Of a stretch of DNA of 64,000 bases, positions 49,955 to 59,200 are shown in pieces. A model generated the notes under the pieces. It was not told the DNA's origin and ran no database searches. It worked only from the letters and a program-made list of their open reading frames with translations. How positions within the stretch are numbered: position 1 is the stretch's first letter; the number at the start of each line of letters is the position of its first letter. The DNA comes from Streptomyces ardesiacus (GTDB lineage Bacteria; Actinomycetota; Actinomycetes; Streptomycetales; Streptomycetaceae), in assembly GCF_003112575.1 (NCBI RefSeq), contig NZ_BEWC01000011.1:124001-188000 (forward strand), in the 5' to 3' direction. The position numbers and the translations under genes are program-made.

Positions 49955-51076
49955 TCAGGCCGCGTCGACGAGGCGCGCCGCGTCCCGGGCCAGCGCGGTG
50001 AGCCGGGAGATCGCGCGGAAGTACTTCTTGCGGTACCCGCCGTTCAGCATCTCCTCGCTGAAGAGCCGGTCGAAGGGCAGTCCGGAGGCCAGGACGGGCA
50101 CCTCGCGGTCGTAGAGCCGGTCGGCGAGCACCACGAGCCGCAGCGCCGTCGACTGGTCCGGTACCGGGCGCACCCCGGTGAGGCACACGGCCGTCAGACC
50201 GTCGGTCAGGGCGCCGTACCGGCTGGGGTGCACGCGGGCGAGGTGGTCGAGGAGCGCGGGGAAATCGTCCAGGGACGCGCCCTCGGCGGCCCGCGCGGCA
50301 CGGGTCACCTGCTCGTCGGAGTACGGCGCCGGGGCCTCGGGCAGCCCGCGGTGGCGGTAGTCCTCGCCGTCGATGCGCAGGGTGCGGAAGTGGGCGGACA
50401 GGCCCTGGATCTCGCGCAGGAAGTCGGCCGCCGCGAAGCGGCCCTCGCCGAGCTTGCCGGGCAGCGTGTTGGAGGTGGCGGCGAGCGCCACGCCCGACTC
50501 CACGAGCCGGGCGAGCAGGCTGGAGACGAGGACGGTGTCGCCCGGGTCGTCGAGCTCGAACTCGTCGATGCACAGCAGGCGGTGCCCGGAGAGGGTCCGC
50601 ACGGTCTGCTGGAAACCGAGGGCGCCGACGAGGTTGGTCAGCTCCACGAAGGTGCCGAAGGCCTTGCGGGAGGGTTCGGCGGGGGTGGCGTGCCACAGGG
50701 AGGCCAGCAGGTGCGTCTTGCCGACGCCGTAGCCGCCGTCGAGGTACACGCCGCGGGGGCCGGCCGGGGCCTTCGGCGCCTTGGCGCGGCCGAGCCCGAA
50801 GAACCCGCGCCTGCCGCCCGCCGCGGCGGGCGTCTCGGCCAGCCCGCCCGCGAAGCCCTCCAGGACCCGCACGGCCTCGCTCTGGCTCGGCTGGTTCGGG
50901 TCCGGGATGTACGTGCTAAAGCGGACCGAGTCGAAACGCGGCGGGGGCACCATCTCGGCGACCAGACGGTCCGCGGGGACACGGGGCTCACGGGCGCACA
51001 ACGAGACCGGGCCGGCCGCCGTCCCGGTTATCGGGGCGGCGCTGGAGGCGGGGGAGGAGGACGACACGGTGCCCAA
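49955..51076 (-). CDS. zapE: AFG1/ZapE family ATPase
   Basis: A 373-residue AAA+-like ATPase. Walker A is GGYGVGKTH (114-122) and Walker B is LLCIDEFELDD (D171, E172). The C-terminal part (SYRKKYFRAISRL-like ending) is typical of the family. In Escherichia coli, ZapE acts at the division ring; in mitochondria, AFG1 acts on membrane proteins. Its role in Streptomyces is not established. A TTG at 51076 opens the frame, but a start further in is quite possible, as the first 40 residues look disordered. Confidence 0.88.
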   Translation of the reverse strand: MGTVSSSSPASSAAPITGTAAGPVSLCAREPRVPADRLVAEMVPPPRFDSVRFSTYIPDPNQPSQSEAVRVLEGFAGGLAETPAAAGGRRGFFGLGRAKAPKAPAGPRGVYLDGGYGVGKTHLLASLWHATPAEPSRKAFGTFVELTNLVGALGFQQTVRTLSGHRLLCIDEFELDDPGDTVLVSSLLARLVESGVALAATSNTLPGKLGEGRFAAADFLREIQGLSAHFRTLRIDGEDYRHRGLPEAPAPYSDEQVTRAARAAEGASLDDFPALLDHLARVHPSRYGALTDGLTAVCLTGVRPVPDQSTALRLVVLADRLYDREVPVLASGLPFDRLFSEEMLNGGYRKKYFRAISRLTALARDAARLVDAA

Positions 51077-51381
51077 TGGTAGAGCCTGCCCGCGCCCGCC
51101 TCGCCGCCCGTGGGGCCCGGCCTGGCCGGCGGTCCCTTACGGGCGCCCCCTTGTCGACGGACACCGACGCCCGGCCCGGCGCGGCGGGTCGGCGGTCGGG
51201 CGGCTGGCGGCAGGGCGGGTCGGCGGCGGCCGGGCAGCGCGGTGGTCGGGCAACGCGGCGGCCCCCGCCCAGCCCGGGCCCGGCCCCCGGCCGCGGCGGG
51301 TCGGCCGGGTGGTCCCGTGGCCGGTGGGCGGGGCGGCGGCCTGGGCGGTTGGGGGGTTCGGGGCGTGGAACACTGCACCTC

Positions 51382-52194
51382 ATGCGACGCCTGTTCCCCC
51401 TGCTCCCTGTGACCGACCAGACAGCCGGACCGGGTTCCGACGGGGCCGACCGGGAGTGGAGCCCGGCCGAACTGGCCGCCGCCTACGCCTACCCGGAGCC
51501 GGACGGGCGGCGGACGTGGCTGCGGGCCAACATGGTCTCCACCCTCGACGGCGCCGCCCAGCACGACGGCCGCTCCCAGCCGATCTCCAGCGCCGCCGAC
51601 ATGCGGGTCTTCGGCACCCTGCGCGCGCTCGCCGACGTGGTGATCGCCGGAGCGGAGACCGTACGGCAGGAGGGGTACCGTCCGGCACGCGCGCGGGCGG
51701 ACTTCGCCGAGGCGCGGCGCGCGGCCGGCCAGGCACCCGCGCCGGTGGTCGCGGTGGTCAGCGCCGGCCTGGAGCTGGACTTCTCCCTGCCGCTGTTCAC
51801 CTCCCCCCTCGTCCCCACCCTGATCCTGACCGGGGCCGCCGCGGCCCCCGACCGGATCGCGGCCGCCGAGCGGGCCGGAGCGCGGGTGGTGACCGCGGGC
51901 GACGGCGTCGGCGTGGACCCGGCCCGCGCCCTCGCGGCGCTCGCGGAACTGGGGCACACCCGGCTGCTGACCGAGGGCGGTCCGCGGCTGCTGGGGCAGT
52001 TCGTCGCGGCCGGCGTGCTCGACGAGCTGTGCCTGACCGTCTCCCCGATGCTGACCGCGGGGGACGCGCAGCGGATCGCGGGCGGACCGGCGGTCGAGGT
52101 CCCGACCCGGTTCGCACTGGTGTCCCTGCTGGAGGAGGAAGGTTTCCTCTTCAGTCGTTACCGGCGTGACCAGGGTGATCCCGGGCAGGTGTGA
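51382..52194 (+). CDS. RibD C-terminal-type pyrimidine reductase family protein
   Basis: A 270-residue protein of the RibD_C/dihydrofolate-reductase-like fold. The family pattern RANMVSTLDGAAQHDGRS, followed by DVVIAGAETVRQEGY and a C-terminal LLTEGGPRLLGQFVAAGVLDEL, is clear. Related enzymes reduce a pyrimidine riboside intermediate in riboflavin or deazaflavin-like pathways with NADPH. No deaminase domain or other riboflavin gene is present, so the actual substrate is uncertain. Start ATG 51382. Confidence 0.88.
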   Translation: MRRLFPLLPVTDQTAGPGSDGADREWSPAELAAAYAYPEPDGRRTWLRANMVSTLDGAAQHDGRSQPISSAADMRVFGTLRALADVVIAGAETVRQEGYRPARARADFAEARRAAGQAPAPVVAVVSAGLELDFSLPLFTSPLVPTLILTGAAAAPDRIAAAERAGARVVTAGDGVGVDPARALAALAELGHTRLLTEGGPRLLGQFVAAGVLDELCLTVSPMLTAGDAQRIAGGPAVEVPTRFALVSLLEEEGFLFSRYRRDQGDPGQV

Positions 52195-52223
52195 ACCGCG
52201 GCGACCGGACAGGCGTTCGGTCG

Positions 52224-52241
52224 TTACCGCACCTACGGTAA
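52224..52241. promoter_or_regulatory. TTACCG-N6-CGGTAA dyad
   Basis: A perfect 6-bp dyad with a 6-base spacer lies 150 bases before the gene at 52391 and 30 bases after the reductase stop. It could be an operator or a weak hairpin; no consensus is recognised. Confidence 0.3.
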
Positions 52242-52390
52242 TCGGCGGAATCTTCCGTTCCGTTTAGTCCGCGCCGGGCACACTGAATCCGGCAGTACCC
52301 GTGCGATCACGGGGCAGGATGGTTTCCGCAGGGTCCGGCACGGCCTACGGAGGGTGGGCCCACGGGCCCTCGAAGGAGAAGGGGCGCCTG

Positions 52391-52864
52391 GTGTTCACAA
52401 GCGTTTTGATGATCGAGAAGGCCCTGACGTCCGCCGACGTGGAGTTCGTCACCACCTTGCACGGGGACGAGCAGGTCGCCTTCCACGTGCTGCTCCAGCC
52501 GCGCGGCGATCAGGCGGACCGCCTGCTGCGGGCCATCGACGACGTCGCCCTCGGCGAGCTCGACGACGCCGTACGCGAGGGGGAGACTCCGGAGGGCCAG
52601 GAGGCGTACAGCGTCGGCGAGCGGGCCCTGGAGGTGTCCCTCACCGCCCTGCGCGCGTCCGGAGCCCAGGCCGAGGGCCGGCTGATCGAGAACCACCCGC
52701 TGGAGGAGCTCAAGGCCCTGGTCATGGAGATCGCCGCCGACGAGGTGATCGTCCTGACCGACCCCCACTACGTGGAGGAGTTCTTCCACCGCGACTGGGC
52801 CTCCCGGGCCCGGCACAAGGTCGGCGTACCGGTCCTGAAACTCTTCTCCCACAGCAAGGCATAG
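52391..52864 (+). CDS. Conserved hypothetical protein, possibly universal-stress-like fold
   Basis: A 157-residue soluble protein. It has a repeated alpha/beta pattern (VEFVTTLHGDEQVAFHVLLQ, then ELKALVMEIAADEVIVLTDPHYVEEFFHRDWASRAR) and a C-terminal VGVPVLKLFSH strand reminiscent of USP-like Rossmann domains. No catalytic residue is recognised. The GTG at 52391 has AAGGAG about 12 bases upstream. It lies 73 bases before murC on the same strand and may share a transcript. Confidence 0.75.
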   Translation: MFTSVLMIEKALTSADVEFVTTLHGDEQVAFHVLLQPRGDQADRLLRAIDDVALGELDDAVREGETPEGQEAYSVGERALEVSLTALRASGAQAEGRLIENHPLEELKALVMEIAADEVIVLTDPHYVEEFFHRDWASRARHKVGVPVLKLFSHSKA

Positions 52865-52937
52865 GCTGGTGCCGCGCCCCCGCCCAGGGGGCGCTCCCCG
52901 CAACGGACCCCGCACGATCACCCTGGGAGAACAGCAC

Positions 52938-54326
52938 ATGGCACCCGGCCTTCCCACCGCCATGGACCGCCCGCACTTCATCGGCATCGGCGGCGCCGGG
53001 ATGTCGGGCATCGCCAAGATCCTCGCCCAGCGCGGCGCCGCCGTGGCGGGCAGCGACGCCAAGGAGTCCGCGACCGCCGAGGCGCTGCGCGCGCTGGGCG
53101 CCACCGTGCACATCGGGCACGCGGCGGACCACCTCGCCGACGACGCGAGCTGCGTGGTGGTGTCCTCGGCCATCCGCGAGGACAACCCGGAACTGGCCCG
53201 CGCCGCCGAGCTGGGCATCCCGGTCGTGCACCGCTCCGACGCCCTCGCCGCCCTGATGAACGGCCTGCGCCCGATCGCGGTCGCCGGCACCCACGGCAAG
53301 ACCACCACCACCTCGATGCTGGCGGTCGCCCTGTCCGAGCTGGGCCTGGACCCCTCGTACGCGATCGGCGGCGACCTGGACGCCCCCGGCTCCAACGCCC
53401 TCCACGGCGAGGGCGAGATCTTCGTCGCCGAGGCCGACGAAAGCGACCGCAGCTTCCACAAGTACGCCCCCGAGGTCGCCGTCGTCCTCAACGTCGAGCT
53501 GGACCACCACGCCAACTACGCCTCGATGGACGAGATCTACGCGTCCTTCGAGACCTTCGCCGACCGGATCGTCCCCGGCGGCACCCTGGTGATCGCCGCC
53601 GACCACGAGGGCGCCCGCGAACTGACCCGGCGACTGGCCGGCAAGGTGCGCACGGTGACGTACGGGGAGTCCGAGGACGCCGACGTGCGCATCCTGTCGG
53701 TCGTCCCGCAGGGCCTGAAGAGCGAGGTCACCGCCGTGATCGACGGCGCGGAGCTGACCTTCGCCGTCTCCGTCCCCGGCCGCCACTACGCCCACAACGC
53801 CGTCGCCGCCCTCGCCGCGGGCGCGGCCCTCGGCGTCCCCGCCGCCGAGCTGGCCCCCGCGCTGGCCGCGTACACCGGCGTCAAGCGGCGGCTCCAGCTC
53901 AAGGGCGAGGCGGCCGGTGTCCAGGTCGTCGACTCCTACGCGCACCACCCCACCGAGATGACCGCCGACCTGGAGGCCATGCGCGGCGCCGTCGGCGACG
54001 CCCGCATCCTCGTCCTCTTCCAGCCGCACCTGTTCTCCCGGACCCAGGAACTGGGCAAGGAGATGGGCCAGGCACTGGCCCTCGCCGACGCCTCGGTCGT
54101 CCTGGACATCTACCCGGCCCGCGAGGACCCGATCCCGGGCATCACCAGCGAGCTGATCGTCGAGGCCGCCCGGGCCGCGGGCGCGGAGGTCACCCCGGTC
54201 CACGACAAGGACGCGGCACCCGCGCTGGTCGCGGGAATGGCGAAGGCCGGTGATCTCGTTCTCACCATGGGCGCGGGCGACGTCACCGACCTCGGACCGC
54301 GCATCCTGGACGAGCTGTCGAAGTAA
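52938..54326 (+). CDS. murC: UDP-N-acetylmuramate--L-alanine ligase
   Basis: A 462-residue ATP-dependent Mur ligase that adds L-alanine to UDP-MurNAc in cytoplasmic peptidoglycan synthesis. The N-terminal Rossmann motif HFIGIGGAGMSGIA and the ATP-binding GTHGKTTTT (117-125) are present. The central AEADESDRSF and the C-terminal DSYAHHPTEM and FQPHLFSRT motifs match MurC specifically. The ATG at 52938 has GGGAGA upstream. In this genus murC sits away from the main dcw cluster, as here. msrB follows 14 bases downstream. Confidence 0.95.
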   Translation: MAPGLPTAMDRPHFIGIGGAGMSGIAKILAQRGAAVAGSDAKESATAEALRALGATVHIGHAADHLADDASCVVVSSAIREDNPELARAAELGIPVVHRSDALAALMNGLRPIAVAGTHGKTTTTSMLAVALSELGLDPSYAIGGDLDAPGSNALHGEGEIFVAEADESDRSFHKYAPEVAVVLNVELDHHANYASMDEIYASFETFADRIVPGGTLVIAADHEGARELTRRLAGKVRTVTYGESEDADVRILSVVPQGLKSEVTAVIDGAELTFAVSVPGRHYAHNAVAALAAGAALGVPAAELAPALAAYTGVKRRLQLKGEAAGVQVVDSYAHHPTEMTADLEAMRGAVGDARILVLFQPHLFSRTQELGKEMGQALALADASVVLDIYPAREDPIPGITSELIVEAARAAGAEVTPVHDKDAAPALVAGMAKAGDLVLTMGAGDVTDLGPRILDELSK

Positions 54327-54340
54327 GGGGCTGAGGACTC

Positions 54341-54748
54341 ATGTCGTACGACGTCGAGAAGCCGGAAGAGCAGTGGCGGGCGGAGCTGGCCCCGGCCGAG
54401 TACGCCGTGCTGCGCGAGGCCGCCACCGAGCCGGCCTTCACCGGTGAGTACACCGACACCAAGACCGAGGGCGTCTACTCCTGCCGCGCCTGCGGTGCGG
54501 AGCTGTTCACCTCCACCACCAAGTTCGAGTCGCACTGCGGCTGGCCGTCCTTCTACGACCCGAAGGACACCGACGCGGTCGAACTGGTCGAGGACCGCTC
54601 CCACGGCATGGTCCGCACGGAGGTCCGCTGCGCCCGCTGCGGCTCCCACCTCGGGCACGTCTTCGAGGGCGAGGGCTACCCGACCCCCACCGACCAGCGG
54701 TACTGCATCAACAGCATCTCGCTGCGACTGGCGCCCACGCAGGGCTGA
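54341..54748 (+). CDS. msrB: Peptide-methionine (R)-S-oxide reductase
   Basis: A 135-residue enzyme repairing oxidised methionine in proteins. The zinc-binding pairs C48-x-x-C51 and C97-x-x-C100, the substrate-binding HCGWPSF (C66 may act as recycling Cys) and the catalytic C122 in RYCINS are all present. It directly follows murC and is probably on the same transcript. Start ATG 54341. Confidence 0.95.
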   Translation: MSYDVEKPEEQWRAELAPAEYAVLREAATEPAFTGEYTDTKTEGVYSCRACGAELFTSTTKFESHCGWPSFYDPKDTDAVELVEDRSHGMVRTEVRCARCGSHLGHVFEGEGYPTPTDQRYCINSISLRLAPTQG

Positions 54749-54796
54749 CCCGGGGAGTCAAGATGACGCCGCTGTTCTCAGACTTTGAGCTGACGG

Positions 54797-54813
54797 TATA
54801 AGGATTCCCTTAT
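54797..54813. promoter_or_regulatory. Candidate toxin-antitoxin promoter and operator
   Basis: TATAAG (54797-54802) is a good -10 element in an AT-rich patch. It overlaps the perfect dyad ATAAGG-N4-CCTTAT (54798-54803 and 54808-54813). Such placement fits autorepression by the toxin-antitoxin complex. No strong -35 element was found. Confidence 0.5.
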
Positions 54814-54845
54814 CCGGCTCGGCGGCGTACGCTGTGATCCGGAGC

Positions 54846-55232
54846 ATGAACTGGGAGATCAATCTCCATCCAGAGGTGGAGTTGTGGCTGCTGAAGCTTG
54901 CGGATGAAGACCCGGACAGTGCCGATCTGGTTGAGGCAGCGATCGACATGCTGGCCGAGTGCGGCCCGGCACTCGGCCGGCCGCTCGTGGACCGCATTCA
55001 CGGCAGCCGCATCCACAAACTCAAGGAACTGCGTCCGGCGAGCGCGGGCCGTACGGAGGTGCGCATCCTGTTCGTGTTCGATCCCGAGCGTGAGGCGATA
55101 CTTCTCGTAGCGGGAGACAAGGCCGGTCGTTGGAGTCAGTGGTATGCCGATGCGATCCCACTGGCCGAGGTTCGCTACGGCCAGTACCTGGCCGAGGTAC
55201 GGCGCGCACGAGAGGACGGGGATGTCCGGTGA
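54846..55232 (+). CDS. RelE/HigB-like type II toxin
   Basis: A 128-residue protein of the Gp49/HigB type within the RelE/ParE superfamily, presumably a ribosome-dependent mRNA interferase. Family marks are the N-terminal WEINLHPEVELWLLKL, KLKELRPASAGRTEVRILFVFD and ILLVAGDKAGRW with basic residues around the active cleft. The toxin gene precedes the antitoxin, as in higBA. ATG 54846 or GTG 54834 could be the start; neither has an ideal ribosome site. The stop overlaps the antitoxin GTG by 4 bases. Confidence 0.88.
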   Translation: MNWEINLHPEVELWLLKLADEDPDSADLVEAAIDMLAECGPALGRPLVDRIHGSRIHKLKELRPASAGRTEVRILFVFDPEREAILLVAGDKAGRWSQWYADAIPLAEVRYGQYLAEVRRAREDGDVR

Positions 55233-55561
55233 GCGGTCACAGTAGCTGGGCTGCGGTGAAGCGTCAGATGCGCGATGCCCGCCCCGGGGTCTCCGACACG
55301 GAGTGGGAAGACCGGAAGCAGGCGGCGCGGACCGCCACCGAGGCCTACGTACTCGGACATCACCTTCGTGAGATCCGTGAGGAGCAAGGCCTCACCCAGG
55401 CGCAGGTGGCTGCGTCGGTCGGTATCTCCCAGGCGCGTGTCTCGCAGATCGAACGGGGCGAGATTCACCACCTGGAGACGATGCGCACGTATGCCGCGGC
55501 GCTGGGCGCTCGCATCACGGTATCGATCGAGTACGGCGACCGGATCATTGGCGCCGCGTAG
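55229..55561 (+). CDS. HigA-like antitoxin (XRE helix-turn-helix)
   Basis: A 110-residue protein with a Cro/C1-type HTH (LREIREEQGLTQAQVAASVGISQARVSQIERGE, about 47-80). It should bind the toxin and repress the operon. The GTG start overlaps the toxin stop (GTGA), giving coupled translation. The pair opens a region less uniform in base and codon use than the housekeeping genes before it, consistent with acquisition. Confidence 0.88.
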   Translation: MSGHSSWAAVKRQMRDARPGVSDTEWEDRKQAARTATEAYVLGHHLREIREEQGLTQAQVAASVGISQARVSQIERGEIHHLETMRTYAAALGARITVSIEYGDRIIGAA

Positions 55562-55607
55562 TAATGCGGCATCGGAGCACCACAGCGGCGGATTCAGGGG
55601 GGTAGTG

Positions 55608-56075
55608 ATGGAAGCCGAGCTGGCGGCGCTTGCCGCCTCCGGGGCCACCACGCTGGTGGGACTGATGGTGTCGGAGACCTGGGACCAGGCGCGGCAGCGT
55701 CTGTCCCGGTTCTTCGCCCGCGGCGGAGACGAGGAGGACGAGGAGACCGTCGCGGCGGAGCTGCGGTCGTCACGAAGTGATCTGGTGAGGGCACACGAGG
55801 ACGCGGACGCCGAGGCCCTTGCCGACATCGAGGCGACCTGGCGGGCCCGGCTTCGCCGCGCACTGCTGGCGGACCCGGCCGCGGCGGAGCATCTGAGGTC
55901 TCTGCTGGCCGAAGTCGGATCGGACCACGGTGGAGAACCCCTCGGTGCTGTGCACAACACCGTCAGCGGTGGTGTGCAGCACGGTCCCGTGCTCCAGGGC
56001 GGGCGGTTCTCCGGTCTGAGCTTTCACGTCCACGGGAACGATGATCCCGATTATCGGGAAAATCCGTCGAACTGA
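55608..56075 (+). CDS. Short protein with VSG/HGPV motif, unknown function
   Basis: A 155-residue protein. The N-terminus (AALAASGATTLVGLMVSETW) is a short hydrophobic or amphipathic helix. A charged helical middle (about 25-100) follows. The C-terminal segment at 117-140 (N117, VSGGV, HGPVLQGG, then SGLSFH) matches the N-terminal segment of the NB-ARC protein encoded at 61484-63706 (ELSGTV, HGPVVQAG, YGGIHF). This motif is recurrent next to NTPase domains in Streptomyces, from memory. It may be an adaptor or effector module. ATG 55608 follows a G-rich ribosome site. Confidence 0.72.
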   Translation: MEAELAALAASGATTLVGLMVSETWDQARQRLSRFFARGGDEEDEETVAAELRSSRSDLVRAHEDADAEALADIEATWRARLRRALLADPAAAEHLRSLLAEVGSDHGGEPLGAVHNTVSGGVQHGPVLQGGRFSGLSFHVHGNDDPDYRENPSN

Positions 56076-56153
56076 CGGCCGTTGCCAGTAGCCTCGCTCC
56101 CGACCCGGAAAGATCATTCCCTCAGCCGGGGCGATGCATCGTGCAAGGAGCGC

Positions 56154-56237
56154 CGTGAAGCACAACCTGTTCGTCGCAGTGGTCCACATCATGGGTGCGG
56201 CTCTCGCGGCCCCAGTGGTTTTCCGCTGGATGTGGTG
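56154..56237 (+). CDS. Possible 27-residue hydrophobic peptide
   Basis: A GTG with a strong AAGGAG site 6 bases upstream opens a 27-codon frame. The product begins MKHNLFVAVV and ends in RWMW, with one membrane-spanning-length hydrophobic stretch. It overlaps the 3' end of the SARP gene on the other strand. It could be a real small membrane peptide or a chance frame. Confidence 0.35.
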
Positions 56238-59200
56238 AGCCCGACGGTGCCGGTCCCCGAAGCATGGCGACGGGGACCGGCAGGCCGGTGACTCGCAAGG
56301 AACCGGAGCAGTTCCGCGGCCTCCGACTCGGCCCCCAGGGAGCGGTAGCGGGCGGCAGCCTGTTCACCGTACCCGTCGGCGGGGGCGGCGGCCTGGGACA
56401 GGGCAGCCGTCCGTGCCAGTCCCGCCAGTGCCTGAGCGGAACCCAGGGCGAAGTGAGCCCGCTCTGCTACTGCTAGAGCCCGTTCGTAGCCGTGGGAGGC
56501 GAGGTCGAGTCGTCCCGAGTCACGCTGTACGTCCGCCGCTCCGATCAATGCCCGCAGTCTTTCGTACGGGTTGTCGATACCCACGGCGATCCGTTCCGCC
56601 ATCGTGAAGTGCAGCAGGGCCTCGGTGCGGCGCCCCGCGTGGGCGTGGGCCGTCCCAGTGCGGATCAGCACGTCGGCCTCGCCCAGACTGTCGCCGCTGG
56701 CACGATGCGCGACCAGTGCCCGCTCGAAGTGGGTGAGGGCCTCGTCCGTGCGGCCCACCGCTTGGTGCACGGCGCCCAGGTTCGTCGAGAGGATCGCCAG
56801 GTCCACCCGGCCGCCGCACTGTCGCATCAGCACCAGAGCCCGTTCGTAGCAGTCGCGGGCAGCCGCATGGCGTCCCTGGAGGAAGTGCAGTTCCCCCCGG
56901 TTGTTCAGGGCCTGGGCCAGCCCGTGCGGATCGGGCAGCCGCTCGTAGATCGCCTCCATGCGTTGCACCTTGCCGAGGGCCTCGTCGTACTTTCCTGCGT
57001 AGGACAGCGCTGCGCCCTGCACGTTGAGGCAGTCGGCTTCGCCGGACGGATCGCCGACGGCGCGGTAGAGCACGAGCGCCCGCTCCAGGACGGGCAGCGC
57101 GGTGTCGCCGTGGCCTGCGGCGAGGTGCGCACGACCGGACTGGAACAGGGCATCGGCACGGCCGTGCGGGTCTTGCAACTGCTCGTGGATTTCGAGCGCC
57201 TCGGTCGCACACTTCAATGCCTCACCGTGATTGCGTTGCGCCAGGAGATCGGCCCGGTCCGTCAGGGTCTGGGCAAGCAGGGGCAGATTGCCGGTCGCGC
57301 GCAGGACGGGCAGCGCCGCGTCGAAGAGTACGGAGGCGACCCCCCACGCCCCCCACAGCTTGAGGCTCCTTGCCAGGACGCAGGGAAAGAGCGCCGCATA
57401 CTCCCGGTGCTCAGCGGCGGCCAGGCCCGCGACGGCGGTGAGGTTGGCGCGTTCCACGGTCAACCACACCGAGGACGCGTCGGCGTCGGAGAGGGCGGGG
57501 TCGGGCAGGGACGCGGTCTCGTGCGGGAGGGACAGCGCGAACGCGCGGCGGTGCGGACGCGCCATTCTGTCGGCACGGTGTGCCGCGACGAGGTAGTAGG
57601 CGGCGAGCCGTCCGGTTGCGGCGTGCCGTACCCGTTCGGTGTCCGTGTCCAGGCCGACCTGGGCGGCGTACGAGCGAGTGAGGTCGTGCAAGCGGTAGCG
57701 TCCTAGTACCGGTTCCTCCAACAGGCTGGAGTCGAGCAGTTCCTCGACGCACCGTTCCAGCCGCGTGGGCTCGCCGGCGAATTCCCGGCCGGCGAGCGCG
57801 GCTGCTGCAGGCAGGGCGAGGTCCGGACCGGGATGCAGGGCCAGCAGGCGGAACAACTCCTGTGCGTGTGTGCTGAGTTCCGTGTACGAGAACCGGAACA
57901 CGGCGTCGATCAGCGCATCGAACTCCTGGAGCGGCCTGCTCGCATGCGCCAGGCGGTGGAGCAGGTGCTGCAGATCCCACGCTTCCCGGTGACGGAAACG
58001 GCTGGCGAGGATCTGCAGGGCCAGGGGATGGCAAGCACACGCGTCCGCGATCTGCGGCAGGTTCTCCGCCTCGGCGGCCACTCTGGAGGTCCCGACGACC
58101 CGGGCGAAGTAGGACGCCGCCTCCTGCTGCGACAACGTGTCCAGAGACAGCGACGAGGCTCCGTCCAGCCCAGTGAGCCGGTTCCGCGTCGTCACCAGGA
58201 CACGGCAGGCGGGGGAGCCCGGCAGCAGCGGGGCGACCTGAGCGGCGTCGCGTGCGTTGTCCAGGACGATCAGCGCACGACGCCGGGCGGTCCACTCCCG
58301 CCATCTGGAGGCGCGTTCGTCCACCGTGGACGGCATTTCGCCGAGCCATCCGCCCGCGTGCAGCAGACCGGCCAGTGCTTCGGCCGGCTCCAGAGGCTGC
58401 CGACCGCTGTACCCTCGCAGGTCGACGTAGAGCTGGGCGTCCGGATAGACCGAGGTCAAGCGGTGCGCCGCGTGCACCGCGAGGGCCGTCTTGCCGATAC
58501 CGGGCATCCCGTGGATCACGGTGACCGGCAGGGCGGTCCTCGTACCGTTGCCCACCACGTCCTCGGCCAGGAGAATGCGCAACTCACCAGCCCGCCCGAC
58601 GAAGTCCGGAGTGTCGCGCGGCAGGCAGTTGCGGGGCTCCACCGGTGGAGCAGGAGCAGGAGCAGGGAGCACGACTGGTGCGGCCGAAGACTCATACGGT
58701 GTGAGACGAGCGGTGAGCGCGGTGTCGTCCCGCAGGAGTTCGTGATCTTGTTCGAGCATGCGCAGATGAAGCTGCTGGAGCTCTGCGGTCGGTTCGATGC
58801 CCTGACTGCGGTGCAGCCGCATGCGTGTGTCCCGGAAGACGGACAGAGCCTCGTCGTGTCGACCTGAACGGTACAGCGCCAGCATCAGGGAGCCGATCAC
58901 CCGCTGAGCGAACGGATTCTGGGAGGCGAGTTCCTGCAACTCGCCCACCAGGTCCGCGTGCCGCCCCAACTCCATCTCCAGGCCGATCCGTTCCTCGCGC
59001 ACCCGGCGGTGGTCCTCGGCCAGCCGCACACGTGCCGACTGTGCCCAGGAGTTGTCGGCGAACTCGGCCAACGGTTCGCCGCGCCACAGCGCCTCTGCGG
59101 TGCGCAGTAGGCCGACGGCCAGCTCACGCTCGTTGCGTGAGGCCGCTGCCAGTGCGTCCGAGCGCAGTCGGCCGAAACGCAGCAGGTCGATGTCCTCCGG

